From positions 670,956 through 734,955 of the forward strand of contig BQMF02000176.1 of NCBI GenBank assembly GCA_027922465.2: DNA of 64,000 nucleotides. Reading direction: 5' to 3'. Shown here in pieces: positions 1 through 12,525 of this stretch. How positions within the stretch are numbered: position 1 is the first letter of the stretch; each line of letters begins with the position of its first letter. Below the pieces are notes generated by a model that saw nothing but the letters and a program-made list of their open reading frames with translations, made no database searches and was not told the origin of the DNA. The translations under genes were made by a program, and so were the position numbers. Source of the stretch: Turritopsis dohrnii. Its lineage: Eukaryota > Cnidaria > Hydrozoa > Anthoathecata > Oceaniidae.

Positions 1-105
1 GCAGCAAAGGAAGTCTTATCGCTGGTTTTAAGTGCAATAATTTAGAGCAGGTGGTGATACAACGCAGGCTGAACATGGGCGGCGAGCGACCCCGCCTTGG
101 CGGCT
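1..105 (-). repeat. Fragment of GC-headed dispersed repeat
   Basis: Reverse complement of the head of the repeat arrayed at 39985-44719 (core GCCGCCAAGGCGG followed by CGCCGCCCATGTTCAGCC). It pairs with 49850-49957 of the right arm and shows that the palindrome passes through the repeat. Confidence 0.85.
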
Positions 106-926
106 ATTATTCTTTATTTTGTTGGTACGTAATGATATCAAGGACACAGTGATTTACTCAGATAAGACAATTCCTAAACTAAAGAAAACTGACACAATAC
201 GAGACTTATTTAACTGCCAACAAACTTAATAAACAAAATAACATTAAATTTAAATAGACGCTTTCAGATGTCATAGTGATTTCATACGTATATAAGTCTT
301 TCAACAATATGTACGGTCAATCTTAAAAATTACGAAAAGAGTTCCCAAACACAAAAAGTAAACAAAGATTTGGATTATGAAAATTATGAGGATGTCCAGT
401 ATTGAGAATTTACAGACAGTCAAGATAAGCCCCATTTTTAACAGACTAAACAGTATTTCCTTGTTTTTGCAAATAGACAGATTGAACATGTATACGAAAC
501 CATTTCGTAAAGTCGTCGTAGGGACGTCTTTCAAAGACGTCGCACAATGGTCACGAAATGGGAATCTCATAAGACGTCCCAATCTTATTTTCACTGAGAC
601 GTCTCAATGACATCCCAATGACATCATGACGACGTCGCAGGATCGTTTCCGTAAAGTCGTCTAGATACGTCTTTTCGCGACGTCCAAAAGACGTCCCTCA
701 ATGGTCGTGAAATGGGAATCTCTAAAACATCCCAAGAACATCACAACAACGTCGTAGAAGTACGAAATTTACTCCATGGTTGTCGCAACGACGTCGTAAA
801 GACGTCCGACTAACAGCCTATGGGATCATGGTCGGATCATTAAAAGAACAAAACATACAAATTCAAGACGTCTTCTTTTTAATTCTTTTTCAAAATTTAC
901 AACCCAACAATTTACAATTCAACATA
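106..926. other. Non-coding; GACGTC-rich repeat segment
   Basis: No gene recognised. Positions about 510-830 carry many copies of GACGTC or GACGT within partly inverted repeats. The same block is at about 49080-49450 in the right arm. It resembles the internal repeats of the insertion at 36889-45041 and the element end at 3365-3467, so it is probably part of the same transposon family. The short reading frames at 301-594 and 377-610 overlap on opposite strands in this repeat and are not supported as genes. Confidence 0.5.
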
Positions 927-2689
927 CAGTCTGTCCACCAGAAAGTGGGCACCCAACTTTCAATAAGCATATCTTTTGTTTTCCGTGCTTGTTCTTTACA
1001 ACTTTTATATTAACAGAAAGAAAATTTTTTGCTCTTTCTAAATATATGACCTTTTTTATAGAAAGACCAATTTTTTGGTCTTAATTGATTTTCCCATGAA
1101 ACCATGACATTAAATCAATAATGATCAATAAAAGCTAAATGTTGTAATAAAGCTGCGTTTATACAAGGAAAACCTTATGTTTTTACAACCTTGAAACATG
1201 AAAAATGTTTCATTTCTAAAACTCTTTTACAAAGATTTAAAAACTTTGAGTCGTGCTTTTTGATGGTGGATTTCTACTTAGAAACTGTTGTCTTAAAGCC
1301 TGACTAACAGCTACATAACTTTTTGTCATAAAACTTTATTCTTATGATTGAATGAATTTCATAAAAAGTTTGTTTTCTCGCTTATAAAGATTTTGGCAAT
1401 GCGTTGAGAAAATGAAATTATTAAAGCATAATAAAAAATTTAAGGTAAGTTTACACAATGAAAAATAAAAAAGTTTGTGCCTTTTTAAAAAAAATCGTGA
1501 CAAACTTATCACAACACTGCCAACAGCGGTAGTTTCAACGAAACAAAAGGCTAATTGCTCGTTAAAAGTCTGTTTTATTGATCATTACAAAATTAACAAC
1601 CGTATCAAAACAAAAAATACTTAATATTCTTTAAAATACAATAGCCTCTCTAATTAGCGGACACCGTTGGTGCAAGCGATTTTGTCCGCTAATTAGAGGT
1701 GTCCGCTTATTGCAGAGTTTGACAAAATACATCATATTTTCGAAATATTAGTGACTTTATTTGCAGGTAGTCACGCATTTGGGAGGGCATTAGGGTAGTT
1801 ACAGACACAGGAATGATGCTGGATTTTAACTATCTTTCAAATAAAATGTTAAGAAACAATCTTAGTTTGAAATACTTATGAAAAAAGCTTTGTTTCTTTC
1901 TGTTCACCTTGCTTACCTCCAATTTTTTTTTTTTTTTTTGATTGATAATAGTGATTTTTTGTCATCACTGGTAAAATCACCAAGGTTGACAAGCCTATCA
2001 AGCATTATTTCATCAGCCTCAACCTCAGCATCTACATCATCATCACTATCAGTAACGACTTCAACATCTGTGAAATCCTAATGGAGATTTTCCTTCTGGA
2101 GACTCGTTCACACAACTTTGGACTGAACTTACTCTCTAGTCTATAATATCGGAATTAATAGCAGGTAAACTGGTGGCGTTATCCAAAAATAAGATGACAT
2201 TTCTTCCCTCTTTAATCATTTGTCGGTTTAGGGTATCCAGGACCTTTTCTGTGTACCGTTTTATGGTCCTGTTAAAATTATAAACTGGATGAGAGGGAAG
2301 TTAGAAACTGGAAAAAACGAACTGAAGAATAAAATTTTAATTTTTTGGAATGTCCGCTAATTGGAGAGAAGGAAAGGCTAAAAGTGCCATTTCGTGCAGA
2401 AAAAAAAAGTCCGCTAATTAGAGTGTCCGCTTATTACTTATCCGTTTATTAGAAAGTTTTTTATGAGAGTTTGACCAGAATTCCGCCGGTGCAAAGAACT
2501 TTGTCCGCTAATTGGAGGTGTCCGCTTATTAGAGTGTCCGTTAATTGGAGAGAATACTGTAACAACTTACATTTTTGTAAAGCTCAAAAAATCCTCTTTC
2601 CAGCGGTATAAGAGCCGCATTGTATTGTTAAAAATTCGAAATGTTATTTGTGTTTTAAACAAGGTGCCCACTTTCTGGTGGACACACTG
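927..2689. mobile_element. Tc1/mariner-like element, left arm
   Basis: Terminal inverted repeats begin CAGTCTGTCCACCAGAAAG on the left and, read inward from the right, CAGTGTGTCCACCAGAAAG, flanked by TA on both sides (925-926, 2690-2691). The TA target and CAGT termini are typical of Tc1/mariner. No intact transposase of its own was seen. A second TA-flanked element (1639-2559) lies inside. The right-arm copy is 47272-49028. Confidence 0.85.
1639..2559. mobile_element. Nested TA-flanked element with pogo/Tigger-like remnant, left arm
   Basis: Ends CAATAGCCTCTC and (inward from right) CAGTATTCTCTCC with subterminal repeats of TAATTAGCGGACA, flanked by TA. The interior (about 1900-2290, minus strand) encodes a broken DDE-type fragment containing ILFLDNATSSP followed by an acidic C-terminal stretch. 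That pattern fits the second catalytic Asp region of a pogo/Tigger transposase. The same material is better read on the plus strand of the right arm at about 47694-48040. Too short and interrupted to be active. Confidence 0.75.
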
Positions 2690-2691
2690 TA

Positions 2692-4235
2692 TATAAGCTA
2701 ATTTGACACGGCTGAATGCTTCGGTGACCTTTCAAATTTTAATAATCACTATCATAAATAAAGCTAAATCTTATGTATGAACTTTTAGAATTTTTAGGAG
2801 GTTGGATACACAAATCGTGTAATAGATTTAGATAGATAATTTATGAATACTAAAACACCGTGCGTATAAATTGTTTTGATGAAATTATATGAACAATAAG
2901 TTTTCGTTGAAATGTGAGTAATACATTCAATGTAACACTTATTTATTTCAAAAGAACAAGGCTTTTTAAAGGACACAATGTAGCATTTATGGGAAAAATA
3001 ATCTTTGTTCAACCATTAAAAATTTGATTACATTTTTCCAAGATATTTTCCTTATTTTTTCAAATACCACTTTAAAATTTCCGTTTCCAACATTATGAAA
3101 CACACTGTACAGTATGAGTGTCAAAAACTGGCTACGCAAAACTCAAATTGAATTTGAAACTGACATAACTGGATTGTGGTAATAGTTTTTATACCGTTGG
3201 ATAGGAAATTTTGCCAGCTTTCCAATGATATAAGAATTGCAAATTCAAACCATGTTTGCCGACTGGGAAATGCAAGTTTTTTTAGTTCAACAGAGCGTCT
3301 ACTGTTAAATGATAGCAGAATGAAATTTGAAACTTTTTACCAGGTTTTTATTTGATCTTAAATTGATCGCAATTGAGACGTGACACTTTCAGACGTCCCT
3401 TCGACGTCGTAAATTGATCTCACGATCAACGGTCATTTTACGATTAAAAACGTCGTGTACCCACTGGATTACTTAATCATACGCTCGTGGAAATTATTTA
3501 AAGCTATCAAATCTAATTCAAAGAAAATAACTATAATGAGTGGCAGAAATTGTGGCCAAAGCTGTTGTTAATGCAAGTTCCGCCCTCACAAATTTTGTGC
3601 CAACCCTCTCACTCCCATAAAAACCATTGTTGTTTGAAAATAAACAACTGATAAAAAAACATTGAATGTGTTGGGAAGGGGTCTTGATATGTATTTTTTT
3701 TTTTTACTTAGCTTAGGCAACATATTTTGTCACCGATTATGGTGTGACATAGCAAAATAAGAGTCGATTGCAAAAGGATTTTAAAATATATTTGTAAAAA
3801 ACTTTTAAAAGCATACATTGATAAGTTTATTAGACTTCGAAAGTATTTTGAGACTTGAAACAGAATATTGTCAAAATATTGACACAAAGTATAAGAAAGA
3901 ATTTCTTTACCAGAGTTATCCTTGTGGGCATAAATGACGCTCTCTTGTTTTAACACTTCCTCTCCAACATATCCTTACTTTATAATAGCCTCTGAATGTT
4001 AGAATATTGAAAAGCAACACGAAAGGTGTGGTTACCTTTCAATGTAATTCTTCCAAAATAATATTGTTGTTGTTAATATACTTACGATCAGGGTATGTAA
4101 AACCCTGACACTTACACAATGTTTAAACATACGTTATCTGTTTGAGCAGCTGAAGGCATATGATTCAAAAATATATTATCAAACCACTCGTTTGTAACCA
4201 ACAGGTATATACTTTCAAGCGAAGCTCCACACATC
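2692..4235. other. Intergenic; transposon end at 3365-3467
   Basis: No gene recognised. At 3365-3467 sits the end of a repeat-rich element terminating CCACTGG with internal GACGT motifs; its mirror starts CCCAGTGGGTAC near 46482. The rest (3470-4235) is the presumed upstream region of the astacin gene. I could not pick out a convincing core promoter. Confidence 0.4.
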
Positions 4236-7200
4236 ATGTTTCTTTATCAAATTTTAACAGTTCTTGTCGTGATCTCACTTTCATCGACAGAGTGGATAGA
4301 TGAAATGGAAAGTAAGTTATTTAAGTTCTTCATCTTTATCAGTAGCTATGAATACTGCTTTCCATCATAGCGTATATATGTATAACAAGAAACAATCGCA
4401 TCTTTGTTTAGGCTAAAGTCACAATAGATTTCTTTCCTTAAACCAGGCTGAAAACACAACATTTTGACAAGAAAATCTTAAAGTATCATGTATGGCAAAC
4501 CTATAAGCAGATCACAGCCTCACCTATGTTTTATATAGAGGAGTAATAGGCCTGTTCGTAAACTTCATTATATTTCCTTTAATAGATGACAGTTTTCCCT
4601 GGTCCATAAGTCTTTTGGGAAACTTTTTTTGTCGAAATCTGTAACTTGGACTACATCACTACAGTCTGTTTTGCACAGTTTTTGACCACGTGATCTTATA
4701 AAGTAACTGTGGATTGGCTGAAATTCTGGAATCTAGCGTTTTCTTATTAACGCTGAGTTGGAGATAATGATTTCTGATTACCCTTTGCAAGTGTTGAAGA
4801 GATAACAATTTTCTAGTTCATTTCCTCTAAAAATGAAATTTAATTAAAATCGATCCTTTTGATCGTTGCAGAGAAATTATGAAACATCAGAAATTGATTA
4901 AACAGTTTTTCAATTTGCATTTTTTTAAAACCTATATCAATTTTGAGGTTGAATACATAACCATGAATATATCGGCATGGTTATTTTAAAACATTGACAA
5001 GATGAAAAGGTTAAGATTGACTCTCGTGAAGATTCCCTCATATTAAACTGTTGAATTTAAATAACAGTTCATTTTGGAATATCTATTTCACCGGCCTTTG
5101 AGCATTTATCAAGATTTCGTAATCATTTTGTATAACACAAGTAAGGTTCAGTGCATGAACTAAAAGATATCTTCTTTTGGATACTTCTTATTCCGCAGGG
5201 TACTCGATACACACGGTAGAGTGGATTACGCAAAAGTAATGAAACTTGTTATTTTCAAGATTAATAGTTTCATGCTCCCATAATCAGCAGTTGAAAATAT
5301 CGAAATTGAAATGGAAATATATTTCACAGATAAGATTTTGTACTTATAACTTACATTTAGACATCACAAAATTACAGTCTTCAGTTTTTGTTAAAGAATT
5401 TTCGCTTTTTGTTTAAAGTTCTAAATACCGCCCGGGCGCTAATTAACTTCTGAGTTAATGTAAAGGGCACTTATATAAATATTTTTGACGAGAAGGGGTC
5501 GCTTATTAGAGGGTGGCGCTTATTGGAGATGGGCGCTAGTTAAAAAGAATATGGCAGCTTGATGAACTTCGAACTTTGAACTAAGCTTTACTTAAATGGT
5601 TGAGAGATGGTTAACAATTTATTTTCGAGTTTTTCATTGACGTTTTAGACGAATTATAACAGCCACAATCTAATAGAATTTAAATGTCGTCTATCTCTTC
5701 TGCGCCTATATACTGTATTTTGGCTTATTGGAGAGGGGCGCTTATAAAAATATTCTTGACTAGTGGGGGGGTGGTACTTATTAGAGAGGGGCACTAATTA
5801 AAGAGAATACGATAACTGCGTATTGTCACTCCGAGTATGCAATGTCAACTATTTTATGTTTTAATGATTTGCAATTTCCCAATCCAGTTTCCAGTTTTTG
5901 AACCATTGTAGACATTCAAACCCAAAATAACTATGCAAACAATTTCACCAACGTTAATTTCGCGTTCTTATTTACTCTTAGATGCTGGTATGTTTGAGGG
6001 AGATATGATCTTGTCACCACAACAAATGATTGCTGCAAGAAATGGTCAACTGTCTTATGCTTCGACCATTGGAAAACAGTGGCCCGATAACACCGTACCA
6101 TATGACTATGCACTCGATATAGGTACCATCTATATATAAATAGGGGAAGTCAAACAGTGTGTTTATAACTTGGTTCTATTCTCACTGTGAAGGAATGCAT
6201 TTCTATAGAAATATGACACTACATCAGCGAAAGTGATCTTCGTCTTAGTGACTTTTGACGGTTTTTTCCACTGGGGCACGTCTAGATGCAGATAAAATTG
6301 AAATGCTTTTCCCTGCAAGCACTTAGCTAGGCAGAAGTTGGTAAATGAACTTCTGGTGTCTCCATCGCTAACCAAAATAAAAATGATTTTGTTGCTCTTT
6401 ACTTTTCTTTCATTTCATAGTTGCTCGACCACGTGCTCAGCAAGTTATTCAACAAGCTATAGCTGATTATCATAAATACACTTGCATCAAGTTCAAAAAA
6501 CGCACAACAGAAACAAAATACATCCAGTTTTATCAAGGCACAGGGTAAGTTAAACCACAACATCTAAAAACATTTGAAAGCGCTCGAAAACAGATCAAAG
6601 TTATTAACACAATATTTGATACAATTTAGGGCCAAAATGTTGAATAAAATGTATGAAACATTTTATATTTTACCCAAAACATCCAACAATCTTTTTATTC
6701 GATGAAAAGGAACTAGCCTTATCAACGCACCCTTCATTTTTACTGCGGGCGATAGCATCCAAAAACTTTTTAGAATGAGTGAAAGTGAAGAAGACTGTAA
6801 CCATGTGGAAGCCGATATTTAATCCAACTGGTGTTCTTAGCTTTGCAGCAAAATACCTCGTTATCATGAAGTAGTCAGACACTCATTCTATTCTTATTGA
6901 TGCTGAACTAAATGTTAGATAAGAACATTTAGATATATCTAACATTTTATACAACAGTATACATTATGTTGGATGAAATGTTAAACTCACCAAAAGAACC
7001 TCTTCATTTAACCAAACGAGCATATTGAGTAAAGGATAAGTGAAATATAAAAACAGAAAACTTGTAGTTACTTCTCCAGTAAATCAACGATCCTAACTTC
7101 CAAACAGTTACTTTTCAACATCTTTCTAAAAGTCTCAGTTACCACGTGTTTTCACCTGGTCCATTAATTAATTTCTTCACGTTCTGGTTTCTTTTTGTTT

Positions 7201-8736
7201 AAGCTGTTCGTCTTATGTTGGGTATGGAGGAGGAAGAGGTTGGCCAATGAAAGTTTCTCTACATCAAAACTGCTGGAGAAAAGGAATAGTTATCCACGAA
7301 TTAGGTCATGCAATTGGTGAGTCAATTTTAAAGTTTATTTGAAATAAAGAAAGTGACAAACGCAACCTGTTTATAGAGGTTAGATCATGAACTGAAAAAT
7401 ACCTAAATCATGTCTTAACCAGATCATCATTCCTTTTATGGTTTTAAAATATGGTGAGAATTTATTTTCTTCAGGTTTATTTCACGAGCAAAGTAGACCA
7501 GATAGAGATAATCATGTGGAAATTCTTTGGGAAAACATTAAACCTGGTGAGTTTTTACATTTCCCAAAGAAATGCACTAGTAGTTAGTCCCTTTGAGTGA
7601 GGCCTCTACGATTTGTGTTCCAGTCCAAGTCCCATGTGGTTTTGGTACGATACAAAATGATTTAAAAGCACCATATCAACCCGTTACGACATTTTGACTG
7701 ACTCAGCAATGCTATACGTATCCAGGAAAGGTTAGAAGGCTGTGGGTGGAACAGCCAACTATTGCGAGTAGATGCTCAATGACTCAAAACTGCAAGTTCT
7801 TACTAATTGGTTATACATTGATTATAGTAGAAAGTTATGCCAAGTCGTATGATGAGCTGGAAGGAATAAATAATTTTCTGTAGGAAAAAACATCATATTG
7901 TTTTTGTTCTGTTTAGCTTGAAACATCTTTTTATCTTACATATAAACCCAGATTACAATTTGATTTCTCTAGATATGAAATTCAACTTCAATAAACTAAC
8001 AGCCAGTACCATCGATTCTCTCGGCACAAAGTATGACTATGAATCAATTATGCACTACGGACAGTCAGCCTTTGCAACCAGTCGTAATTTGAAAACTATC
8101 AGAACAAAAGATCCAAGCAAACAAAGCCTCATTGGAAATCGAAAAGGGCTGAGTAAAATTGACATTGAGCAATTGCATCTGCTATACAATTGCGGTGGTA
8201 TGAGATGATTTCCATCATTGTTCACAAACTGATAACAATCTAGGATTTGTTACTTGCACCTGCTAATATCACTTCAAACACCCTTAAATTATTGTAAAAA
8301 AAACACCTTTTAACTCTTTTGTTTTAGGCACTAGCCCTCCTTTCAAGAGCACATCGAAACCGATCGTGTCTACGAAATCACCGGTAGCCACCAACAACCC
8401 AAGTATGTTGTTCTTAAACCATATAAAAAAATTATGGTGGGGCGAGATCGTTCATATACGTTCAAATAAGTTGATTAAAATACGTCTAGGTTTTTATAAG
8501 TATTTTTGACCTGAAATCAGTTCTTTCTGATCTCAAATGTTAATATGACATGAATTTTTGGGAAGATAGTTGGTGTTGATATTTTGTTTATATGTATTTA
8601 CGTTAATTATATCCTTTTATATATTTTCTTAGACTGTGTTGATGATAAACCAAGATCGTGTCCAGGCTGGAAATCTCTTTGTACTTCTCACCCACACATC
8701 GCAAAAATATGCAAGAAAACATGTAAACTTTGCTGA
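4236..8736 (+). CDS. Secreted astacin metalloprotease with ShK domain, left-arm copy (8 exons)
   Basis: Exons 4236-4311, 5982-6122, 6421-6544, 7204-7316, 7475-7546, 7973-8197, 8328-8402 and 8633-8736 join in frame at GT/AG borders to give 309 residues. Order: hydrophobic signal peptide (about 1-17); a very short propeptide with FEGD, the family's aspartate switch that occupies the active-site zinc; the astacin domain starting WPDNTVPY, with zinc motif HELGHAIGLFHE and Met-turn SIMHYG; a Ser/Thr/Pro linker; and a six-cysteine ShK module ending CKKTCKLC at the stop. HMP2 of Hydra and PMP1 of Podocoryne share this architecture. It should be a secreted Zn endopeptidase; substrate unknown. Intron 1 contains a MITE. 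Confidence 0.93.
5424..5814. mobile_element. MITE in astacin intron 1, left arm
   Basis: Opposed terminal segments contain GGGCGCTAATTAA-type motifs at both ends and end in AGAGAATACG. Internal copies of GGGCGCTTATTAGAG recur. There is no coding capacity. A related copy is at 35779-36128 in the right arm. The ends resemble those of the TA-flanked element at 1639-2559 (ATTCTCTC), suggesting the same Tc1/mariner/pogo group. Confidence 0.6.
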
Positions 8737-9496
8737 GCAACAAAACAAATGAGCGTTGATATACATTGACATATTTTTTTCTCAAGTCTCTTCCACCGAA
8801 ATGATAAAATCTTCAATCTAAAATCTAAGAGCCATTTTCATCGTTCAAATGACATCACGTCTACGACACACCCATCTCCATGTTTAACACTTCCGTTCTT
8901 CCTTCTTGACTAAGCTTTTCACCCATTCTTGTGGAGTTAGGGGAAATTAAAAAACCTTCATAAGTGTTACAGCTAAGACGTTTTAGTAGTCCCAAATTGA
9001 CATAGAAATCATCATTTTTTATACAAACAAATTTCTAATTATTTATGCCATATGCCACCCACCACTCATGAAAAAGGTAGCAGTATTTCAAAACTAACTG
9101 TCAACATACAAATCAAAAAGCTATAATCTTTTCCTGTTTAACTTTGTTACCCTTTGTTAACTTATAGGTATAGTTTTATTTACACTGACGCCAATATACC
9201 TTTTAAGGGAGTGGTAAATAAAGTGTAAATAGTGTAAATAAGGCTTAACTAAGAAACACCAGTACCTACTTGCTACAAACAAAAAAGATATGCATAATGC
9301 GTGAACTAGAACCATAAAATCAAACTTCTATGAGGAGGAGATTCCATTTTCCCCCGAATTCACGTTTATACGCCACGTCCTTATGAACTCGTTTTTTAGA
9401 TTGTGAATTACTTGGAATTCACCCCTCGCAGAATGTTATTCCTTAAAAAACGTAGTAACTGCCGTTGTGCAAGGAGGAGATCATTAAGAATAGCTA
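8737..9496. other. Intergenic, 3' of astacin
   Basis: No gene or repeat recognised in about 760 bp; colinear with 32096-32846 in the right arm, with scattered substitutions. Confidence 0.5.
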
Positions 9497-9700
9497 CTTG
9501 GAATAAGCAGCAATGGCGTGACGGTGACATCTTTGGCTGGCATCCCCGAGGTTCTGGGTCCAAATCCCCCTCTGGATGAACACAATTCTACCAGCCCGTT
9601 CTCCTGTGAAGTCTTTGGATATTTCAGAGTCAATATGGCTGACAGAAATAAGAAATTGTGAGATTTCTGTCTGTTGGATTGTCATTGTAACCTCCCCCTT
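9497..9700 (+). repeat. tRNA-derived SINE-like repeat, left arm
   Basis: Carries an RNA polymerase III A-box-like TGGCGTGACGG at 9514 and a B-box-like GGTCCAAATCC at 9557, start-to-start distance 43 bases, as in tRNA-derived SINE heads. No cloverleaf could be completed, so it is not an intact tRNA gene. The mirrored copy at 31885-32095 has several changes in the same promoter region. Confidence 0.45.
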
Positions 9701-9895
9701 CGAAGTGTCTATCGGAATGTAAGAATAGGGCTTAGGAAGGTGAGCCTGAACAAAAGAAAAGTGGAATAATATAAAAGGGTTTCGCGAACAAAACTCCCTT
9801 CGAAGTGTCTATCGGAATGTAAGAATAGGGCTTAGGAAGGTGAGCCTGAACAAAAGAAAAGTGGAATAATATAAAAGGGTTTCGCGAACAAAACT
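9701..9895 (+). repeat. 100 bp tandem duplication (left arm only)
   Basis: The segment beginning CGAAGTGTCTATCGG at 9701 is repeated exactly 100 bases later at 9801, apparently without a mismatch. The right arm has one copy (about 31783-31880). The identity of the two copies points to a recent event. Confidence 0.9.
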
Positions 9896-10032
9896 GATAT
9901 TCTCACTGATACTGATTTATGGGAACAGCCAATTTCTCCTTGCAGGAAGGAATGTCAGAATGCTATTAGAAATCTATATTTTTCGATCTCATCTGAGACC
10001 TTTTGCGAATTTCTAAAACTCGATGCTAATAT

Positions 10033-10224
10033 CTATAATCTTGGACAAAAATAAGTTGCAAAAGGGAAAAAGAAATGTAAATTGGCCCTCACCCCAGAAA
10101 TCAATGTTGTGCTATACTTATAGGGCAGCCACAACGCCTGTACAACATTGATGTCGTTGGGGGGGAGGGGGCCAATTGCAGTTGCTACTACAAGTTTTGC
10201 CATAATTTTTGTCCTGGATTGTAG
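10033..10224. mobile_element. 192 bp MITE-like insertion (left arm only)
   Basis: Begins CTATAATCTTGGACAAAAAT and ends, read inward, CTACAATCCAGGACAAAAAT, so the ends are inverted repeats. It contains no ORF. The right arm at the matching point reads GCTAATATCCAGTTGTC, that is, four bases (CCAG) in place of the element. That is either the empty site or an excision footprint. Confidence 0.7.
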
Positions 10225-10864
10225 TTGTCAAATTTAGCCTCGAATATCATATCTTTACTATACATAGACTAATTAATTCTTCATAGAATTGAATTGGTAG
10301 AAATGGCAGTTTTTGCTGGCTACTTCACCGCAAAGAAATTCACCGTGACTGTAGTGAAAAAGACATGTATGCGCATGTACCAATCCAAGCACTCAAATTC
10401 GTCGTGTGTGAATTCACCTTTAGTACGAGTTTTTTGGACGAGTTCTCCCTGTTCAGAGAAAGGGTTGACAACTATTCTTGGTAATTTTCTTTCATCTATT
10501 ATAGTGTCAAATTCCCGATTCGTCTTCTCGAGTTATTTTCAGCAACAGGATATATAGGAGTCTTGTTTTTCAGTACTTATTTGATCTTTTATTTCCATAC
10601 TTAGCTTTAGTCCATCTGTGATAGGGGTATTCCGAAAAATTTTCTTTTAACATTTTTATTTTTATCTTCATTTTAAACACGCTTATTTTCTTTCAGATCG
10701 CTTTTATCCATGTTTTAAAACTGCGTCACGCAAGTTGATGCGGCCTGTGTTTTTGGCTTTTATATAATTTTAAATTTTTATTATTGAGTGTATTGTGAGA
10801 TAGAGGACTTATATTGATAGCAGTTTAATTTAACTGAAGTATTGTATCCTCTAAAAATATTCAA

Positions 10865-10865
<1 letters not shown>

Positions 10866-10903
<38 letters not shown>

Positions 10904-10934
10904 TAATAATAATAATAATAACAATAATAATAAC

Positions 10935-10966
<32 letters not shown>

Positions 10967-10970
10967 TAAC
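10866..10970 (+). repeat. (AAT)n microsatellite
   Basis: About 100 bases of AAT with occasional AAC and AAA interruptions. The poly-asparagine frame it creates is not a gene. Confidence 0.97.
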
Positions 10971-11025
10971 TACCGTTTAAGAAAAAAATTGTTCCTTTTT
11001 CGTTTGTACTTTCCGGATTGTTGGA

Positions 11026-11283
11026 ATGGCAGAAAGATTTAAGCCGAAGTTAACTTTAAGAAGTAGGGTTTCAAGAAATGCTTTAAAGTCTTACATTGTT
11101 CCGATTATTGTACGACGTTACCAAGTGGTGTCTGAACGAGCATTATGGTCGCCAAACAAATTGAACGAGCAATGTACAATATGGGGAAAACGAAGGGAAT
11201 TAGAAATGCTGCTCAGTGATTGCAATCACGTCGCTACACATACAAAGAAGGTGTTGTGCAAAATACTGAAAAGCTCCTTCTGA
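11026..11283 (+). CDS. Unrecognised 85-residue ORF in recombinase insert
   Basis: Starts MAERFKPKLTLRSR; basic, no signal peptide or known domain recognised. It ends just before the 123 bp minisatellite. It lies upstream of and on the opposite strand from the recombinase gene. It could be an N-terminal piece of an accessory protein of the element or a chance frame. Confidence 0.25.
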   Translation: MAERFKPKLTLRSRVSRNALKSYIVPIIVRRYQVVSERALWSPNKLNEQCTIWGKRRELEMLLSDCNHVATHTKKVLCKILKSSF

Positions 11284-11284
11284 G

Positions 11285-12340
11285 TTCTTTATTACACCCT
11301 TATTACGTGAATTGATTGGCTTCTTACATGTTCTTACACATCCATGGGAGAAACGATTCCTGCTCTCCAAATGGATCTCCCCCTTATTTCCTTATTACAT
11401 GCTTCTTACACGAACGAACGCTCTTTTTACGCGTTCTTGCGCGTTCTTACCCGTTCTTACACATCACTGAGGGAAAAGGTTGAAGCTCTCCAATTCGGTC
11501 TCCCCCTTAGTTCCTTATTACACCCTTCTTACGCGAATTGATGGCCTTCTTACGTGTTCTTACCCGTTCTTATCCGTTCTTACACATCACTGAGGGAAAA
11601 GGTTGAAGCTCTCCAATTTGGTCTCCCCCTTAGTTCTTTATTACACCCTTCTTACGCGAATTGATGGCCTTCTTACGTGTTCTTACCCGTTCTTATCCGT
11701 TCTTACACATCACTGAGGGAAAAGGTTGAAGCTCTCCAATTTGGTCTCCCCCTTAGTTCTTTATTACACCCTTCTTACGCGAATTGATGGCCTTCTTACG
11801 TGTTCTTACCCGTTCTTACCCGTTCTTACACATCACTGAGGGAAAAGGTTGAAGCTCTCCAATTTGGTCTCCCCCTTAGTTCTTTATTACACCCTTCTTA
11901 CGCGAATTGATGGCCTTCTTACGTGTTCTTACCCGTTCTTACCCGTTCTTACACATCACTGAGGGAAAAGGTTGAAGCTCTCCAATTTGGTCTCCCCCTT
12001 AGTTCTTTATTACACTCTTCTTACGCGAATTGATGGCCTTCTTACGTGTTCTTACCCGTTCTTACCCGTTCTTACACACCACTGAGGGAAAAGGTTGCAG
12101 CTCTCCAATTTGGTCTCCCTCTGAGTTCTTTATTACACACTTCTTACGTGAATTGATGGCCTTCTTACGTGTTCTTACTCGTTCTTACCCGTTCTTGCAC
12201 ATCAATGGTGGAAATGGTTAACGCTCTCCAATTTGGTCTCCCTCTGAGTTCTTTATTACACACTTCTTACGCGAATTGATGGCCTTCTTACGTGTTCTTA
12301 CTCGTTCTTACCCGTTCTTACACATCACTGAGGAAAAAAG
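11285..12340 (+). repeat. 123 bp minisatellite, about 8 units
   Basis: The phrase GAATTGATGG recurs at 11535, 11658, 11781, 11904, 12027, 12150 and 12273, exactly 123 bases apart, with a diverged unit before. Each unit contains several copies of the decamer TTCTTACCCG. Because 123 is divisible by three, several long frames run through it; these are not genes. One inverted unit lies at 13085-13200. Confidence 0.95.
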
Positions 12341-12525
12341 GTGATGAGTAGCGGAACGTAATCGATATTCTGATATTTTAGGTATTGAGAACAGCTTTCC
12401 GAATGGTCGGTACCGTTGTTATTTTTCTAATGGAATATTATCCACTACTGTGTGATGGAAAATTTCCTCAGAAAGAAAGAGAACTGTGAATTCTGTATCA
12501 ACATTTGTCATTTGAGAGTGATCTA

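Noticed and set aside
301..610. Two overlapping opposite-strand frames (97 and 77 codons) mirrored in the right arm
   Set aside because: They lie in the GACGTC-rich repeat, have no recognisable domain, and the mirror copy exists only because of the palindrome.
9514..9570. Possible tRNA gene
   Set aside because: A- and B-box-like motifs are present but no cloverleaf or acceptor stem could be formed; kept as a SINE-like repeat.
10842..11042. Frame with a long asparagine run
   Set aside because: It is the translation of the (AAT)n microsatellite.
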